DNA from: Kangiella spongicola
GTDB lineage: Bacteria; Pseudomonadota; Gammaproteobacteria; Enterobacterales; Kangiellaceae
Assembly (NCBI RefSeq): GCF_003194565.2
Contig: NZ_QICH01000001.1
Location: forward strand, 310,001 to 374,000
Length of the DNA: 64,000 bases
Direction of reading: 5' to 3'
Below are positions 1-7,680 of the stretch, piece by piece. The notes beneath the pieces were generated by a model. The model searched no databases. It was not told the DNA's origin and saw only the letters and a list, made by a program, of their open reading frames with translations. Within the stretch, counting starts at the first letter, position 1. The number at the start of each line of letters is the position of its first letter. The translations under genes were made by a program, and so were the position numbers.

Positions 1-434
1 GTTAATTCGACTGAGTTACTGACCGCTTGATCATTAGCATCAAACAATCGTGCGTAATAAACGCCATCGGAGAAACCGGTTAAGCTTATCGCGCGCTGAG
101 TATTGTGAATTTTTATTGAATGGCTAACGTTGGAAAACGTTGATTCGCTAGAAATCTTTAGGCGTGTTGCATAGTGTTGATCATTATCAAGAAGTGCCTC
201 TTTTATTGCTGAAGATTCACCTCCACTGTCACCCTCTAAAGCTTGCTGTTTAGAAGCGTGCGTTTCCTTCTCTGTGGGCCACTCTAAATTAAAGTGACCG
301 GCTGTAATTACCTCGTCCTTACCGTCCTTCAGCTGCAAATGTAATGAACATTGTTGTCCGTTACATAGACTGCCAGCTACCCCGCCACTTAACGTCAGCA
401 GGAGCAGGAAGACCGGTACCATGTACTTGGTCAT
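1..434 (-). CDS. Secreted hypothetical protein, N-terminal part (cut by window edge)
   Basis: The minus strand is open from an ATG at 434 to the window edge, about 144 codons. It begins MTKYMVPVFLLLLTLSGG, a positively charged start followed by a leucine-rich hydrophobic core, so a Sec signal peptide with cleavage near residue 21. The mature part starts with a short Cys-x-x-x-x-Cys stretch (LCNGQQC), then an acidic, Ser-rich linker, then a beta-rich segment ending in GFSDGVYYARLFDANDQ, which looks like a strand of an immunoglobulin- or fibronectin-like domain. I do not recognise the family. The start lies about 110 bp from the most likely start of the divergent amidohydrolase, leaving room for a shared promoter region. 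Confidence 0.6.
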   Translation of the reverse strand, partial: MTKYMVPVFLLLLTLSGGVAGSLCNGQQCSLHLQLKDGKDEVITAGHFNLEWPTEKETHASKQQALEGDSGGESSAIKEALLDNDQHYATRLKISSESTFSNVSHSIKIHNTQRAISLTGFSDGVYYARLFDANDQAVSNSVEL

Positions 435-482
435 AACCTAAGGTTGCTGTCTCTGCGAAAGACAACCCACCTTAGCAAAGCT

Positions 483-512
483 TTGAAATTAGATCAAACA
501 CGTGGTTATAAT
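483..512 (+). promoter_or_regulatory. Predicted sigma-70 promoter inside the upstream open frame of the M20 hydrolase gene
   Basis: TTGAAA (483-488) and a perfect TATAAT (507-512) are separated by 18 bp, with transcription expected to start near 519. The promoter lies inside the frame that would be coding if translation began at the TTG at 444, so it argues for a start codon downstream of about 519. Confidence 0.6.
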
Positions 513-542
513 TTAGACAAAGCTCACCAACGACAAGGAAAC

Positions 543-1775
543 ATTATCTCTTCAATCAATATAGAACGAATTGAAAATGATTTATATGAATTATCAAAGT
601 TTGGCTTCAATGAAAAAGACAAAGGTATTTATCGCCAAGGTTTGACAGAAATTGATATGGAAGCCCGACAATGGATGATGCGAAAATTTAAAGACGCAGG
701 GCTCACAACACACATGGATGGCGCCGGCAACGTCTGTGGCCGTTTGGGTGATCCGGACAAGCCAGCAGTCCTCGTAGGTTCGCACCTCGACTCAGTACCC
801 GCTGGCGGGATGTTTGACGGTACTTTAGGCGTCGTTGCAGGTTTAGAATGCATCCGCGTTATCCAAGAAAATAATATCGACGTCAATTGCCCGATTGAAA
901 TCATCGGAACCAGTGAAGAAGAAGGCCGCTTTGGTGGCATGCTTGGTGCGCAGGCATTAAGCGGTAACTTAACTTTAGATTGGTTAGAGTCAGCGCGCGA
1001 TCCTAAAGGCGAGTATTTAAAAGATGCGCTAGAAAAATGTGGTTTAAATGTCCATGATACCTTGCGTGCACGTCGCGATCCTTCGAGCATGAAAGCATTC
1101 CTTGAACTGCATATTGAACAAGGTCCTGTACTCGAAAACTCTAATAAGTGCATCGGAGTGGTCGATGGAATTTCTGGTGTTTTTAAATGGTTAGTGAAAT
1201 TAAAGGGTAAAGCCGATCACGCCGGAACTGCACCGATGGATATGCGCAGTGATGCGTTCATGGGGCTCGCCGATTTTGCTCATGAGATTAGTCGTATTAT
1301 TGACGAGGAAGGCACTGATAAAAGTCGCATTACTATCGGTCGGGTCGATTTAAAGCCGGGTTATGCCCACACCATTCCAGGTGAAGCACACTTTACTATT
1401 GTCGGCCGTGATATGCAGGAAGATGTCATGCATCAATTAGCCAACAGTTGTCGCAAGGTTCTATCTTCTATCGCTCGTAAGCACAAACTTTACTTTGAGT
1501 ATGAGCAAATGAGTTGGCTCGAACCTAAACACTTTAATCCCGAAGTTGTGGATTTAATTGAAGAAGAAGTTAAAGCTCTGGATTATTCATACATGAGGAT
1601 GCCCAGTGGCGCCGGCCATGATATTCAGTTCTTTACCGATCTCACGCCAACAGGATTAATTTTTATTCCGAGCGTCGGTGGCGTCAGTCACGCTCCTGAC
1701 GAATGGTCGCACTGGGACGACGTGGAAAAAGGTACTCAAGTTTTACTCAATACACTATTACGATTAGCACAATAA
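543..1775 (+). CDS. M20-family Zn-dependent amidohydrolase (allantoate amidohydrolase / N-carbamoyl-amino acid hydrolase type)
   Basis: About 410 residues, usual for the AllC/HyuC/AmaB branch of peptidase family M20, cytosolic enzymes that hydrolyse carbamoyl or ureido amides using two metal ions. Visible motifs, in order: GSHLDSVPAGGMFDG (metal His and bridging Asp), EEEGRFGG (catalytic Glu pair), HIEQGPVLE, HTIPGEAHF in the dimerisation-domain region, and SHAPDEWS near the C-terminus. Which substrate it takes cannot be read from sequence; no allantoin or hydantoin genes are adjacent. The start is unusual. The frame has no ATG before a Met well inside the conserved region, and the only standard starts are TTG at 444 and 483, both upstream of a strong promoter at 483-512. 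AAGGA (535-539) precedes ATT 543 and ATC 546, giving a protein that begins near I-I-S-S-I-N-I-E-R-I. I therefore place the start at 543 or 546, and 444 is the conventional alternative. Confidence 0.82.
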   Translation: MISSINIERIENDLYELSKFGFNEKDKGIYRQGLTEIDMEARQWMMRKFKDAGLTTHMDGAGNVCGRLGDPDKPAVLVGSHLDSVPAGGMFDGTLGVVAGLECIRVIQENNIDVNCPIEIIGTSEEEGRFGGMLGAQALSGNLTLDWLESARDPKGEYLKDALEKCGLNVHDTLRARRDPSSMKAFLELHIEQGPVLENSNKCIGVVDGISGVFKWLVKLKGKADHAGTAPMDMRSDAFMGLADFAHEISRIIDEEGTDKSRITIGRVDLKPGYAHTIPGEAHFTIVGRDMQEDVMHQLANSCRKVLSSIARKHKLYFEYEQMSWLEPKHFNPEVVDLIEEEVKALDYSYMRMPSGAGHDIQFFTDLTPTGLIFIPSVGGVSHAPDEWSHWDDVEKGTQVLLNTLLRLAQ

Positions 1776-1800
1776 GTGCAATGCTAGAATCATGCATAAA

Positions 1801-1830
1801 AAATAGGGGCCTGTGGCCCCTATTTATTTT
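1801..1830. terminator. Bidirectional intrinsic terminator
   Basis: An 11-bp perfect stem, AAATAGGGGCC (1801-1811) and GGCCCCTATTT (1815-1825), with a TGT loop and T-rich flank. It lies between the converging amidohydrolase and hsp20 genes, and the A/T flanks allow it to work on both strands. Confidence 0.8.
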
Positions 1831-1869
1831 CAACAAAGATTTTATAAGCAAGATTTATGGTTTATAAAG

Positions 1870-2343
1870 TTAAGCGACCTTTTCGCTTTTCTCTGACTGA
1901 TGTTCAATGGTTTTTGTATCCGCTTGACCAATTGAAATCTTCTTAGGCTTCATAGCCTCAGGGATTTCTTTAACCAAGTTAATCGTTAAAAGACCATTGC
2001 TCATGTTTGCGTCAGTCACTTCCACATAATCTGCTAAATTGAACTTGCGCTCGAAGGCTCTGTTGGCAATGCCTTGGTGCAAGAAATTGCGCTCTTTATC
2101 AGTGTCGGCTTTACGACCACGCACTGTTAAAACGCCTTTTTCTGTCTGGATATCCAGCTCATCGCGCTCAAATCCAGCAACAGCGATAGTAATTGCATAT
2201 TCGTTTTCATCGAGAATTTCGATGTCGTAAGGTGGGTAACCACCTGAAGATTGCTCACCGCGTAAGGTATTATCTAACAATGACGCTAAGCGATCAAAGC
2301 CAACACTACTACGGTATAAAGGTGTTAAATCGATTCTGTTCAT
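1870..2343 (-). CDS. ibpA: Small heat-shock protein, IbpA/Hsp20 type
   Basis: 157 residues, with the alpha-crystallin domain at about 36-128 (YPPYDIEILDENEYAITIAVAGF, then VLTVRGRK and NRAFERKFNLADYV). The C-terminal I-x-I anchor motif is ISI at 136-138, followed by a polar tail. This is an ATP-independent holdase that binds unfolding cytosolic proteins and hands them to DnaK/ClpB. Start ATG 2343 is preceded by GGAGG. Regulation is readable: the 5' leader contains a candidate ROSE RNA thermometer and the promoter has a CTTGAAA -35 resembling sigma-32 sites (separate entries). Confidence 0.93.
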   Translation of the reverse strand: MNRIDLTPLYRSSVGFDRLASLLDNTLRGEQSSGGYPPYDIEILDENEYAITIAVAGFERDELDIQTEKGVLTVRGRKADTDKERNFLHQGIANRAFERKFNLADYVEVTDANMSNGLLTINLVKEIPEAMKPKKISIGQADTKTIEHQSEKSEKVA

Positions 2344-2414
2344 AAGGTATATCCTCCATTAGAAGCAATATAAAATGTTGATATTACGGCGTTAATCTCT
2401 CAGAGACTTAACGC
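2344..2414 (-). promoter_or_regulatory. Candidate ROSE-type RNA thermometer in the hsp20 5' UTR
   Basis: In the transcript, UUGCUUCU (2368 to 2361) is followed by a short loop and the Shine-Dalgarno GGAGGAU (2357 to 2351). Folded together, CUUC pairs with GGAG, then G faces G, then U pairs with A. This gives the U-U-G-C-U against A-G-G-A pairing with a central G-G mismatch that defines ROSE elements in small heat-shock gene leaders. Further 5', GCGTTAA (2389-2395) and TTAACGC (2408-2414) form a separate stable hairpin, as ROSE leaders usually have. The fold was made by eye. Confidence 0.62.
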
Positions 2415-2422
2415 TCATAACC

Positions 2423-2450
2423 TATATAAGAACGAATCAATTTTTTTCAA
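2423..2450 (-). promoter_or_regulatory. hsp20 promoter (sigma-70/sigma-32-like)
   Basis: On the minus strand CCCTTGAAA has its TTGAAA at 2450-2445. After 16 bp comes TATATA (2428-2423). The CTTGAAA upstream element matches the sigma-32 -35 consensus, but the -10 is sigma-70-like rather than CCCCAT, so the sigma factor is unclear. Confidence 0.5.
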
Positions 2451-2483
2451 GGGTTGTTAATATTTATGTATTAATACACCTAC

Positions 2484-2507
2484 AAAAAAGCCACCCGAAG
2501 GTGGCTT
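2484..2507 (-). terminator. Intrinsic terminator of the S9 peptidase gene
   Basis: AAGCCACC (2488-2495) and GGTGGCTT (2500-2507) form an 8-bp stem with a tetraloop. On the minus strand it is followed by a run of T, 25 bp after the peptidase stop. Confidence 0.8.
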
Positions 2508-2531
2508 AGATTTGAAACTTAACAGTTTATT

Positions 2532-4493
2532 TTAATCACCGATATGTTCTTCTAAGAAATCAAAGATTTGCTCGAATGACTCTACACGGTATTCAACCTT
2601 TTGGAAACCGTGGCCATCTTCTCTGTAATAAGTCTTAACCTCTTTTCCTTCTTTCTTTAGTGCTTCTTCCATAACATAAGCATTGTCGATTGGTACACGA
2701 ACGTCATCTTCGCCGTGGATCAAAAATACAGGTACTTTGACCTTATCAGCATTAAAAGCAGGAGAACGAGCCTCTAATACTTCTTTATCTGTAGAGCCGA
2801 AAGACTGAACGATATAACTATTCTTGTAGGCTGTGGAAGCATTGCGGAATGAATCAGCTTTATCCCACTGAAGTTCAATATCATAAAGCCCCGCTTCAGG
2901 GATAACACACTGATACAGGTCAGGGTGGCGCACTGCCGCATGCATCGAAGCGTAACCGCCATAACTGATGCCATGCATACAGATACGATCTTTATCTGCA
3001 AAACCTTGCTTTATAGCCCAAAGGGTTGCATCAGCGAGGTCATCTTGCATCTTCTCGCCCCACTCGCCATAACCCGCTTCTTGGAAGTCTTTGCCGTAGT
3101 TACCCGAGCCACGATAGTTTAACTGCATCACTAGGTAACCTCGATTCGCCAATAACTGAGCACGCCAGTCAAAGCCCCAATGATCAGTTGCGCCATAAGG
3201 GCCACCATGTGGGAAAACGACCATAGGAAGACCTTTCAACTCTTTACCATTTGGGATCGTCAATTGACCATACATTTTTAAGCCATCTCGAGCTTGCATA
3301 ACGAAAGGTTCCACAAAAGACATTGAATTTGGCTTTATATGAGGCATCGAACTAGCGATATATTCTGCTTTGTTGTTTTCACGATTAAATAAGTAAAAAT
3401 CACCTGGATTCCTATCGCTAGAAACTCTAACTACTGTTAGTTTTCCGTCATCACTATAGTTACTAATCGAAATGTCAGAACCTTTAAAGCTGGCTCGTAA
3501 AGATTTATGAAAACTAACTTCTTCCTTAGTGTCTGTATCCTCTAAATAATAATAGGTCGGGTAACCAGGCTCTACATAAACACCGATAACTTCCCCTTTA
3601 GCTCCCCTTATGGCACCTTGAATATCTACATCTGGGTGCCTATATAGCTTCTTTATCTGCTGCGTTTCAATATCAAGCACAAAAAAGCCAGTCACACCGT
3701 CATGATCTAAGTCATGGTTTGAAGCAAAGTAAAACTTATTATTTTTTTTATTGAATCCTAAAGGATAAACATTAGGGATATCGTCTCTTTGCTTTGGTAA
3801 CTGTAGCACCATCCATTCGTCGAACTTATTTTTAATGTGTAACCTACTGACATCATCTGAGCTATCATCTTCATCTTGCTGATCATACTCCATGGCAACT
3901 CTAGGCACATCATTCAAATCTACACTGATAGAAAATATCCCTGCATTCTCCCCTACGGCTTTAGGCGAGTCTGGAGCATAATCTAGCTTACCTTTGTACA
4001 CATCAAGGTAATGCAGTTTTACATCTTCGTCTTGCCAGTGAGACTTTGTTACCAAAACCTTTTCTTTATCATTATCTAATGTAGAAATTATTCTTATGCC
4101 AGAGCGCTGAAAGTCCCAAAGCTCTTTTCTTTTACTACCGTCAATATTACCTGCCATCAACCTGTAATTCTTTTTGGCACCATCAAGCCATCCCGTTATA
4201 TTCCCAGCCAACAATACTACTCGCTCATCATTAGCCCAATAAAAATAAACCACTTCCCTCTCTGGGCCTACATCAAAGGATGTTAATAATTCTTTTTTCG
4301 TAAGGCTCATAATACCAAGCTTTACTTCTGTACCTTCTTCAAAGGTAAAGGCAAGATGCTCTCCATTGGGTGATATTCTAGTAGACTTAAATTGTGATTT
4401 TTTGGCAAAGTCTTCTATCGGAATGAATTTAGACTGCGCAATGGTTGAGAAAGCCATCAAAATGCCAAGCAGGAAAATGGTTATTTTTTTCAT
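2532..4493 (-). CDS. Exported prolyl oligopeptidase family (S9) peptidase
   Basis: 653 residues with a cleavable signal peptide (MKKITIFLLGILMAFSTIAQS), so periplasmic or secreted. Residues about 40-390 carry the repeated short beta-strands expected of the S9 propeller domain. The C-terminal alpha/beta hydrolase domain holds the triad: Ser510 in GISYGGYAS, Asp597 in HGEDDVRVP and His628 in DGHGFQ. GSGNYG and PHGGPYG are also typical of acylaminoacyl-peptidase-like S9C enzymes. It would cleave short peptides; with the DPP-IV-like enzyme and the M28 peptidase elsewhere in the window it suggests a peptide-based diet. It is monocistronic, with a terminator behind it. Confidence 0.9.
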   Translation of the reverse strand: MKKITIFLLGILMAFSTIAQSKFIPIEDFAKKSQFKSTRISPNGEHLAFTFEEGTEVKLGIMSLTKKELLTSFDVGPEREVVYFYWANDERVVLLAGNITGWLDGAKKNYRLMAGNIDGSKRKELWDFQRSGIRIISTLDNDKEKVLVTKSHWQDEDVKLHYLDVYKGKLDYAPDSPKAVGENAGIFSISVDLNDVPRVAMEYDQQDEDDSSDDVSRLHIKNKFDEWMVLQLPKQRDDIPNVYPLGFNKKNNKFYFASNHDLDHDGVTGFFVLDIETQQIKKLYRHPDVDIQGAIRGAKGEVIGVYVEPGYPTYYYLEDTDTKEEVSFHKSLRASFKGSDISISNYSDDGKLTVVRVSSDRNPGDFYLFNRENNKAEYIASSMPHIKPNSMSFVEPFVMQARDGLKMYGQLTIPNGKELKGLPMVVFPHGGPYGATDHWGFDWRAQLLANRGYLVMQLNYRGSGNYGKDFQEAGYGEWGEKMQDDLADATLWAIKQGFADKDRICMHGISYGGYASMHAAVRHPDLYQCVIPEAGLYDIELQWDKADSFRNASTAYKNSYIVQSFGSTDKEVLEARSPAFNADKVKVPVFLIHGEDDVRVPIDNAYVMEEALKKEGKEVKTYYREDGHGFQKVEYRVESFEQIFDFLEEHIGD

Positions 4494-4551
4494 GTAAAAT
4501 CCTTTCTAATAATAAGTTTTTCAGTAGTTTAAACGATGATAAGCGCTAGTT

Positions 4552-5325
4552 TTAGTGTTTTTTTGTAGCAAGCTTCTTTAGCAATAAACCCACGGCGAAG
4601 TAGCCAAATGTTGCTGTTATATGTGTAGCTGAGCCCATTCCTACGTCACACGCCATACGCAAGGCTCTATCCGAGTCGGGCTTTTGGTGAGTTATGCCCC
4701 CATCAGGTAAAGGGTAAGCTAGTTGCTCTGTGGAATAGACGCAAGGAACCTGATATTTGCGCTTTAGATTACTGGAAAATCCGAAGTCATAGCGCAAAAT
4801 GGAACGTGTTTTGGCAAGCAAGGGGTCATTATGGGTCCGTGTAATATCCGCCACAGTAATTTGCTGTGGGTCGACTTGGCCTCCTGCACCACCAATACAA
4901 ACGATTGGTATTTTGTTGCGCTTACAATGACGAATTAAGGCTGCTTTACTTCGAGCGCTGTCAATCGCATCGACCACGTAATCAAACTTGGTGTCTATCA
5001 ACTCACGGGTATTTTCTGGCTTCAATAAATCTTCGACTACAGTGACTTCACAATCAGGATTAATATCGGCAATGCGCTCGACTAAAACATCACATTTCCC
5101 CTTACCAACTGTACTCCCAAGCGCCACTAGCTGACGGTTAATATTACTTTCGCTCACTTCGTCAGGGTCAATCATGGTGATTTTACCGATTCCAGAGCGA
5201 GCCAGCGCCTCAACCACCCAAGAGCCAACACCACCTACGCCAATAACGCACACATGAGATTCTTTAAATACATTAAGCGCAGCTTGCCCATACAGCCTCG
5301 CTATACCACCAAATCGTTCGTCCAC
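4552..5325 (-). CDS. tcdA: tRNA threonylcarbamoyladenosine dehydratase TcdA (CsdL)
   Basis: 257 residues, E1/ThiF-MoeB fold. It uses ATP to cyclise t6A37 of tRNA to ct6A. The N-terminus RFGGIARLYG is characteristic, followed by the nucleotide-binding GVGGVGSW (about 29-36), the conserved DPDEVSESNINRQ, and D-AIDSARSKAAL. The zinc cysteines of MoeB are absent, as expected for TcdA. The start is GTG at 5325; a stop lies two codons further upstream in frame and no ATG is available, and no obvious Shine-Dalgarno precedes it. It sits alone between a peptidase and a divergent outer-membrane gene. Confidence 0.92.
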   Translation of the reverse strand: MDERFGGIARLYGQAALNVFKESHVCVIGVGGVGSWVVEALARSGIGKITMIDPDEVSESNINRQLVALGSTVGKGKCDVLVERIADINPDCEVTVVEDLLKPENTRELIDTKFDYVVDAIDSARSKAALIRHCKRNKIPIVCIGGAGGQVDPQQITVADITRTHNDPLLAKTRSILRYDFGFSSNLKRKYQVPCVYSTEQLAYPLPDGGITHQKPDSDRALRMACDVGMGSATHITATFGYFAVGLLLKKLATKKH

Positions 5326-5462
5326 ATTAATTTATCAGTCAATAAAGATGTCACAATTATAGCAATTCATTCGTCTGGAAGTTAGAACAGTTGATAAGTT
5401 AGGTATTTTTTACCCATAAAAAGCTATAAAATAGCACCAAATATAAATAGAGGATATCCCCC

Positions 5463-6218
5463 ATGAAATTACAGACAACACTTATCGCTAGTGCCATCTT
5501 AGCGGCATCAGGCACTGCAAGCGCTGACTTTATTGGCATCTATGCTGGTGCAGAGCGCTGGAATTATGATCTAGACGGTTATGTTAACTCTGGCGATCAA
5601 AACGTTGATTTAAACCAAGACCTTGGATTTAAAGACAGCGATGACAATACCTATTACGTTGCTTTCGAGCATCCAATACCGTTTTTGCCGAATATAAAAG
5701 TACAGCAAAATAACTTAGAAGGTAGCGCAGTTGGTAATGCATCAAAGACTTTCACCTTCGATGGTGTTGTCTTCGCAGAAGGTAGCGAATTAACTTCAGG
5801 CTATGATTTTTCACATACTGATTACACATTATATTACGAGCTACTCGACAACTGGGTGAATTTAGACCTAGGTTTAACGGCAAAAGAGTTTGATGGTTTC
5901 ACTGAAATCAACTACACCGCGACCACTGGCGTAGTTGGCTCACGCTTAAACTTTAAAGGCACGGTACCAACAATCTATGGTAAAGCTCAGTTCGACTTAC
6001 CATTCACTGGCCTTAGAACTGGCGCCATCGTAAACATTGGTGAGAAGTCTGGTGATAAAATCTCAGACATTAAAGCTTATGTTGCTTACGAGGGTGACAG
6101 TGGCTTTGGAGTGGAGCTAGGCTACCGCACATTTGACGTAGAGTTTGATAACTTTGACTCACTAGCTAGTGACATCAAGATCGACGGCATCTATGCAGGC
6201 TTTACGCTACACCTGTAA
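5463..6218 (+). CDS. Outer-membrane beta-barrel protein of the TIGR04219 type
   Basis: 251 residues with a clear signal peptide ending TASA-DF. The mature protein alternates aromatic and polar residues in short strands (FIGIYAGAERWNYDLDGY, YYVAFEHPIP, GYDFSHTDYTLYYELLDNWVNLDLGL) and ends in a C-terminal amphipathic strand, IYAGFTLHL. The layout and start resemble the TIGR04219 family of gammaproteobacterial outer-membrane proteins, whose function is unknown. GAGGAT lies about 8 bp before the ATG. The gene is monocistronic and followed by a terminator. Confidence 0.8.
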   Translation: MKLQTTLIASAILAASGTASADFIGIYAGAERWNYDLDGYVNSGDQNVDLNQDLGFKDSDDNTYYVAFEHPIPFLPNIKVQQNNLEGSAVGNASKTFTFDGVVFAEGSELTSGYDFSHTDYTLYYELLDNWVNLDLGLTAKEFDGFTEINYTATTGVVGSRLNFKGTVPTIYGKAQFDLPFTGLRTGAIVNIGEKSGDKISDIKAYVAYEGDSGFGVELGYRTFDVEFDNFDSLASDIKIDGIYAGFTLHL

Positions 6219-6239
6219 CCGTATGTTGAGCAAAACCCT

Positions 6240-6266
6240 AAAAGGCGCTTCATGGCGCCTTTTTTA
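6240..6266. terminator. Intrinsic terminator shared by converging genes
   Basis: Stem AAAAGGCGC (6240-6248) and GCGCCTTTT (6255-6263) with loop TTCATG, followed by a T-run. It overlaps the last codons of the minus-strand MFS gene ending at 6264. Confidence 0.8.
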
Positions 6267-7643
6267 TTGCTCCCTACTCAGCCTTCGCTCTCGATAGAAT
6301 AAAGCTAGTATTAATAAAAAGGCAGGGATTCCTAACGAAGCTGCGTAGGTGAAAAACATGGGATAGCCCCAATTTTCGATGTTCACCCCACTGAAACCGC
6401 CTAAGATTTTTCCTGTTAAAGTCATCAAAGATGTATAAAGTGCAAACTGTGTGGCCGTAAACTCTTGGTTAATGAGCGTTGCAAAGTAAGCCATCAATAC
6501 CCCCATCGAAAAACCACCAGCCATGTTGTCCGCACTTATCACAGAAATTAAGAAACCCACGTCTTTTGGTTGAGTCGCCATATAAGCAAACAAAAGGTTG
6601 GTTAATATCACTAGGACAATGCCCCATAAAAGGCACCACAGAATTTTCACTTTATTGACCACATAGCCGCCAATGAAAGCACCTAAAATAGTCATTATGA
6701 CGCCGTATATCTTTGAGTAGTCTGCTATCTCATCCTTGGTAAAGCCCATGTCGTCGTAAAATACGTTAGTCATAACCCCAAGAACAATATCGCTAACTCT
6801 AAAAGATAGAATAAAGGCTATGATTACCAAGCCCCACCATTTGTAACGCTTGAAAAAATCAACAAATGGCGATAACACGGCTTTTACAAAATACTGAAAA
6901 GCGGTTGATGACTCTATTTTGTGTTTTAGCCTGATCTTATCTTTAGCTAAAGGTTGCAGTACTGTTTCAGTGATCTCCTTCTCGAGATCAGTTTCGCCGA
7001 GAACTTGCTTTTTATGTGGTGGCTCCGGCGATAGTAAGCCTCCAATAATACCAACGCCCATACAAAGCGCCATAACTTGGTAACTAGTTGACCAGTCAAA
7101 GTTAGCGGCTAACTTCAAAGCGCCGGCTCCGGCGACAATCATTCCCAACCTATACCCCATAATATAAGTTGCTGCCGCTGCACCTTGTTTTTTATCATCG
7201 TTTGACTCTACCCGAAAAGCATCTATCACTATGTCTTGGGTTGCAGACAAAAACGCTGTTATTAAAGCGAATATAACCAACCGTTGAGTATGTGTGCCGG
7301 CGTCAGTCTGAGAAATCATGTATAGACCAATCGCGATCCCAACCTGTGCAAACAGGAGCCATCCTTTTCGCTTTCCCAATAAGCGACTGAGTATGGGCAG
7401 CTTAAAATTATCAACAACAGGCGACCAAAGAACTTTGATGGAGTATGCTAAACCTATCCACGAAGCGAAGCCTATTTCGCTTTTTGAAATACCGGCGTCT
7501 TTAAGCAGTAAGGAGAGAGTTCCTAAAACCAATAACAAAGGAAGACCAGCCGAAAACCCAAGGAACAACATCCTAAAGACCTCAGGCTGAAAGTAGACAA
7601 AGTTTCGAATACTGTTCAGGAGTTTTTTTCTTGTTAAAATCAC
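6264..7643 (-). CDS. AmpG-like MFS transporter
   Basis: 459 residues with about 12-14 hydrophobic segments. The first segment, MLFLGFSAGLPLLLVLGTLSLLL, and the following GISKSEIGFASWIGLAYSIKVLWSPVVDNFKLP are the AmpG signature region; QDIVIDAFRVE and AAATYIMGYRLG are also family hallmarks. AmpG carries anhydro-muropeptides from periplasm to cytosol for cell-wall recycling. A hydrophilic cytoplasmic loop lies in the middle (about 205-250). Start GTG 7643 has no strong Shine-Dalgarno. The promoter regions of this gene and the divergent PanE-MsrB gene share only 37 bp. Confidence 0.85.
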   Translation of the reverse strand: MILTRKKLLNSIRNFVYFQPEVFRMLFLGFSAGLPLLLVLGTLSLLLKDAGISKSEIGFASWIGLAYSIKVLWSPVVDNFKLPILSRLLGKRKGWLLFAQVGIAIGLYMISQTDAGTHTQRLVIFALITAFLSATQDIVIDAFRVESNDDKKQGAAAATYIMGYRLGMIVAGAGALKLAANFDWSTSYQVMALCMGVGIIGGLLSPEPPHKKQVLGETDLEKEITETVLQPLAKDKIRLKHKIESSTAFQYFVKAVLSPFVDFFKRYKWWGLVIIAFILSFRVSDIVLGVMTNVFYDDMGFTKDEIADYSKIYGVIMTILGAFIGGYVVNKVKILWCLLWGIVLVILTNLLFAYMATQPKDVGFLISVISADNMAGGFSMGVLMAYFATLINQEFTATQFALYTSLMTLTGKILGGFSGVNIENWGYPMFFTYAASLGIPAFLLILALFYRERRLSREQ

Positions 7644-7680
7644 TATAAGATAATTCTCAATTCATTAATGATGGTACATC

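Noticed and set aside
629-1153. 174-codon antisense frame inside the M20 hydrolase gene
   Set aside because: The sense frame has all M20 motifs; the antisense product is low in structure and has no ribosome-binding site.
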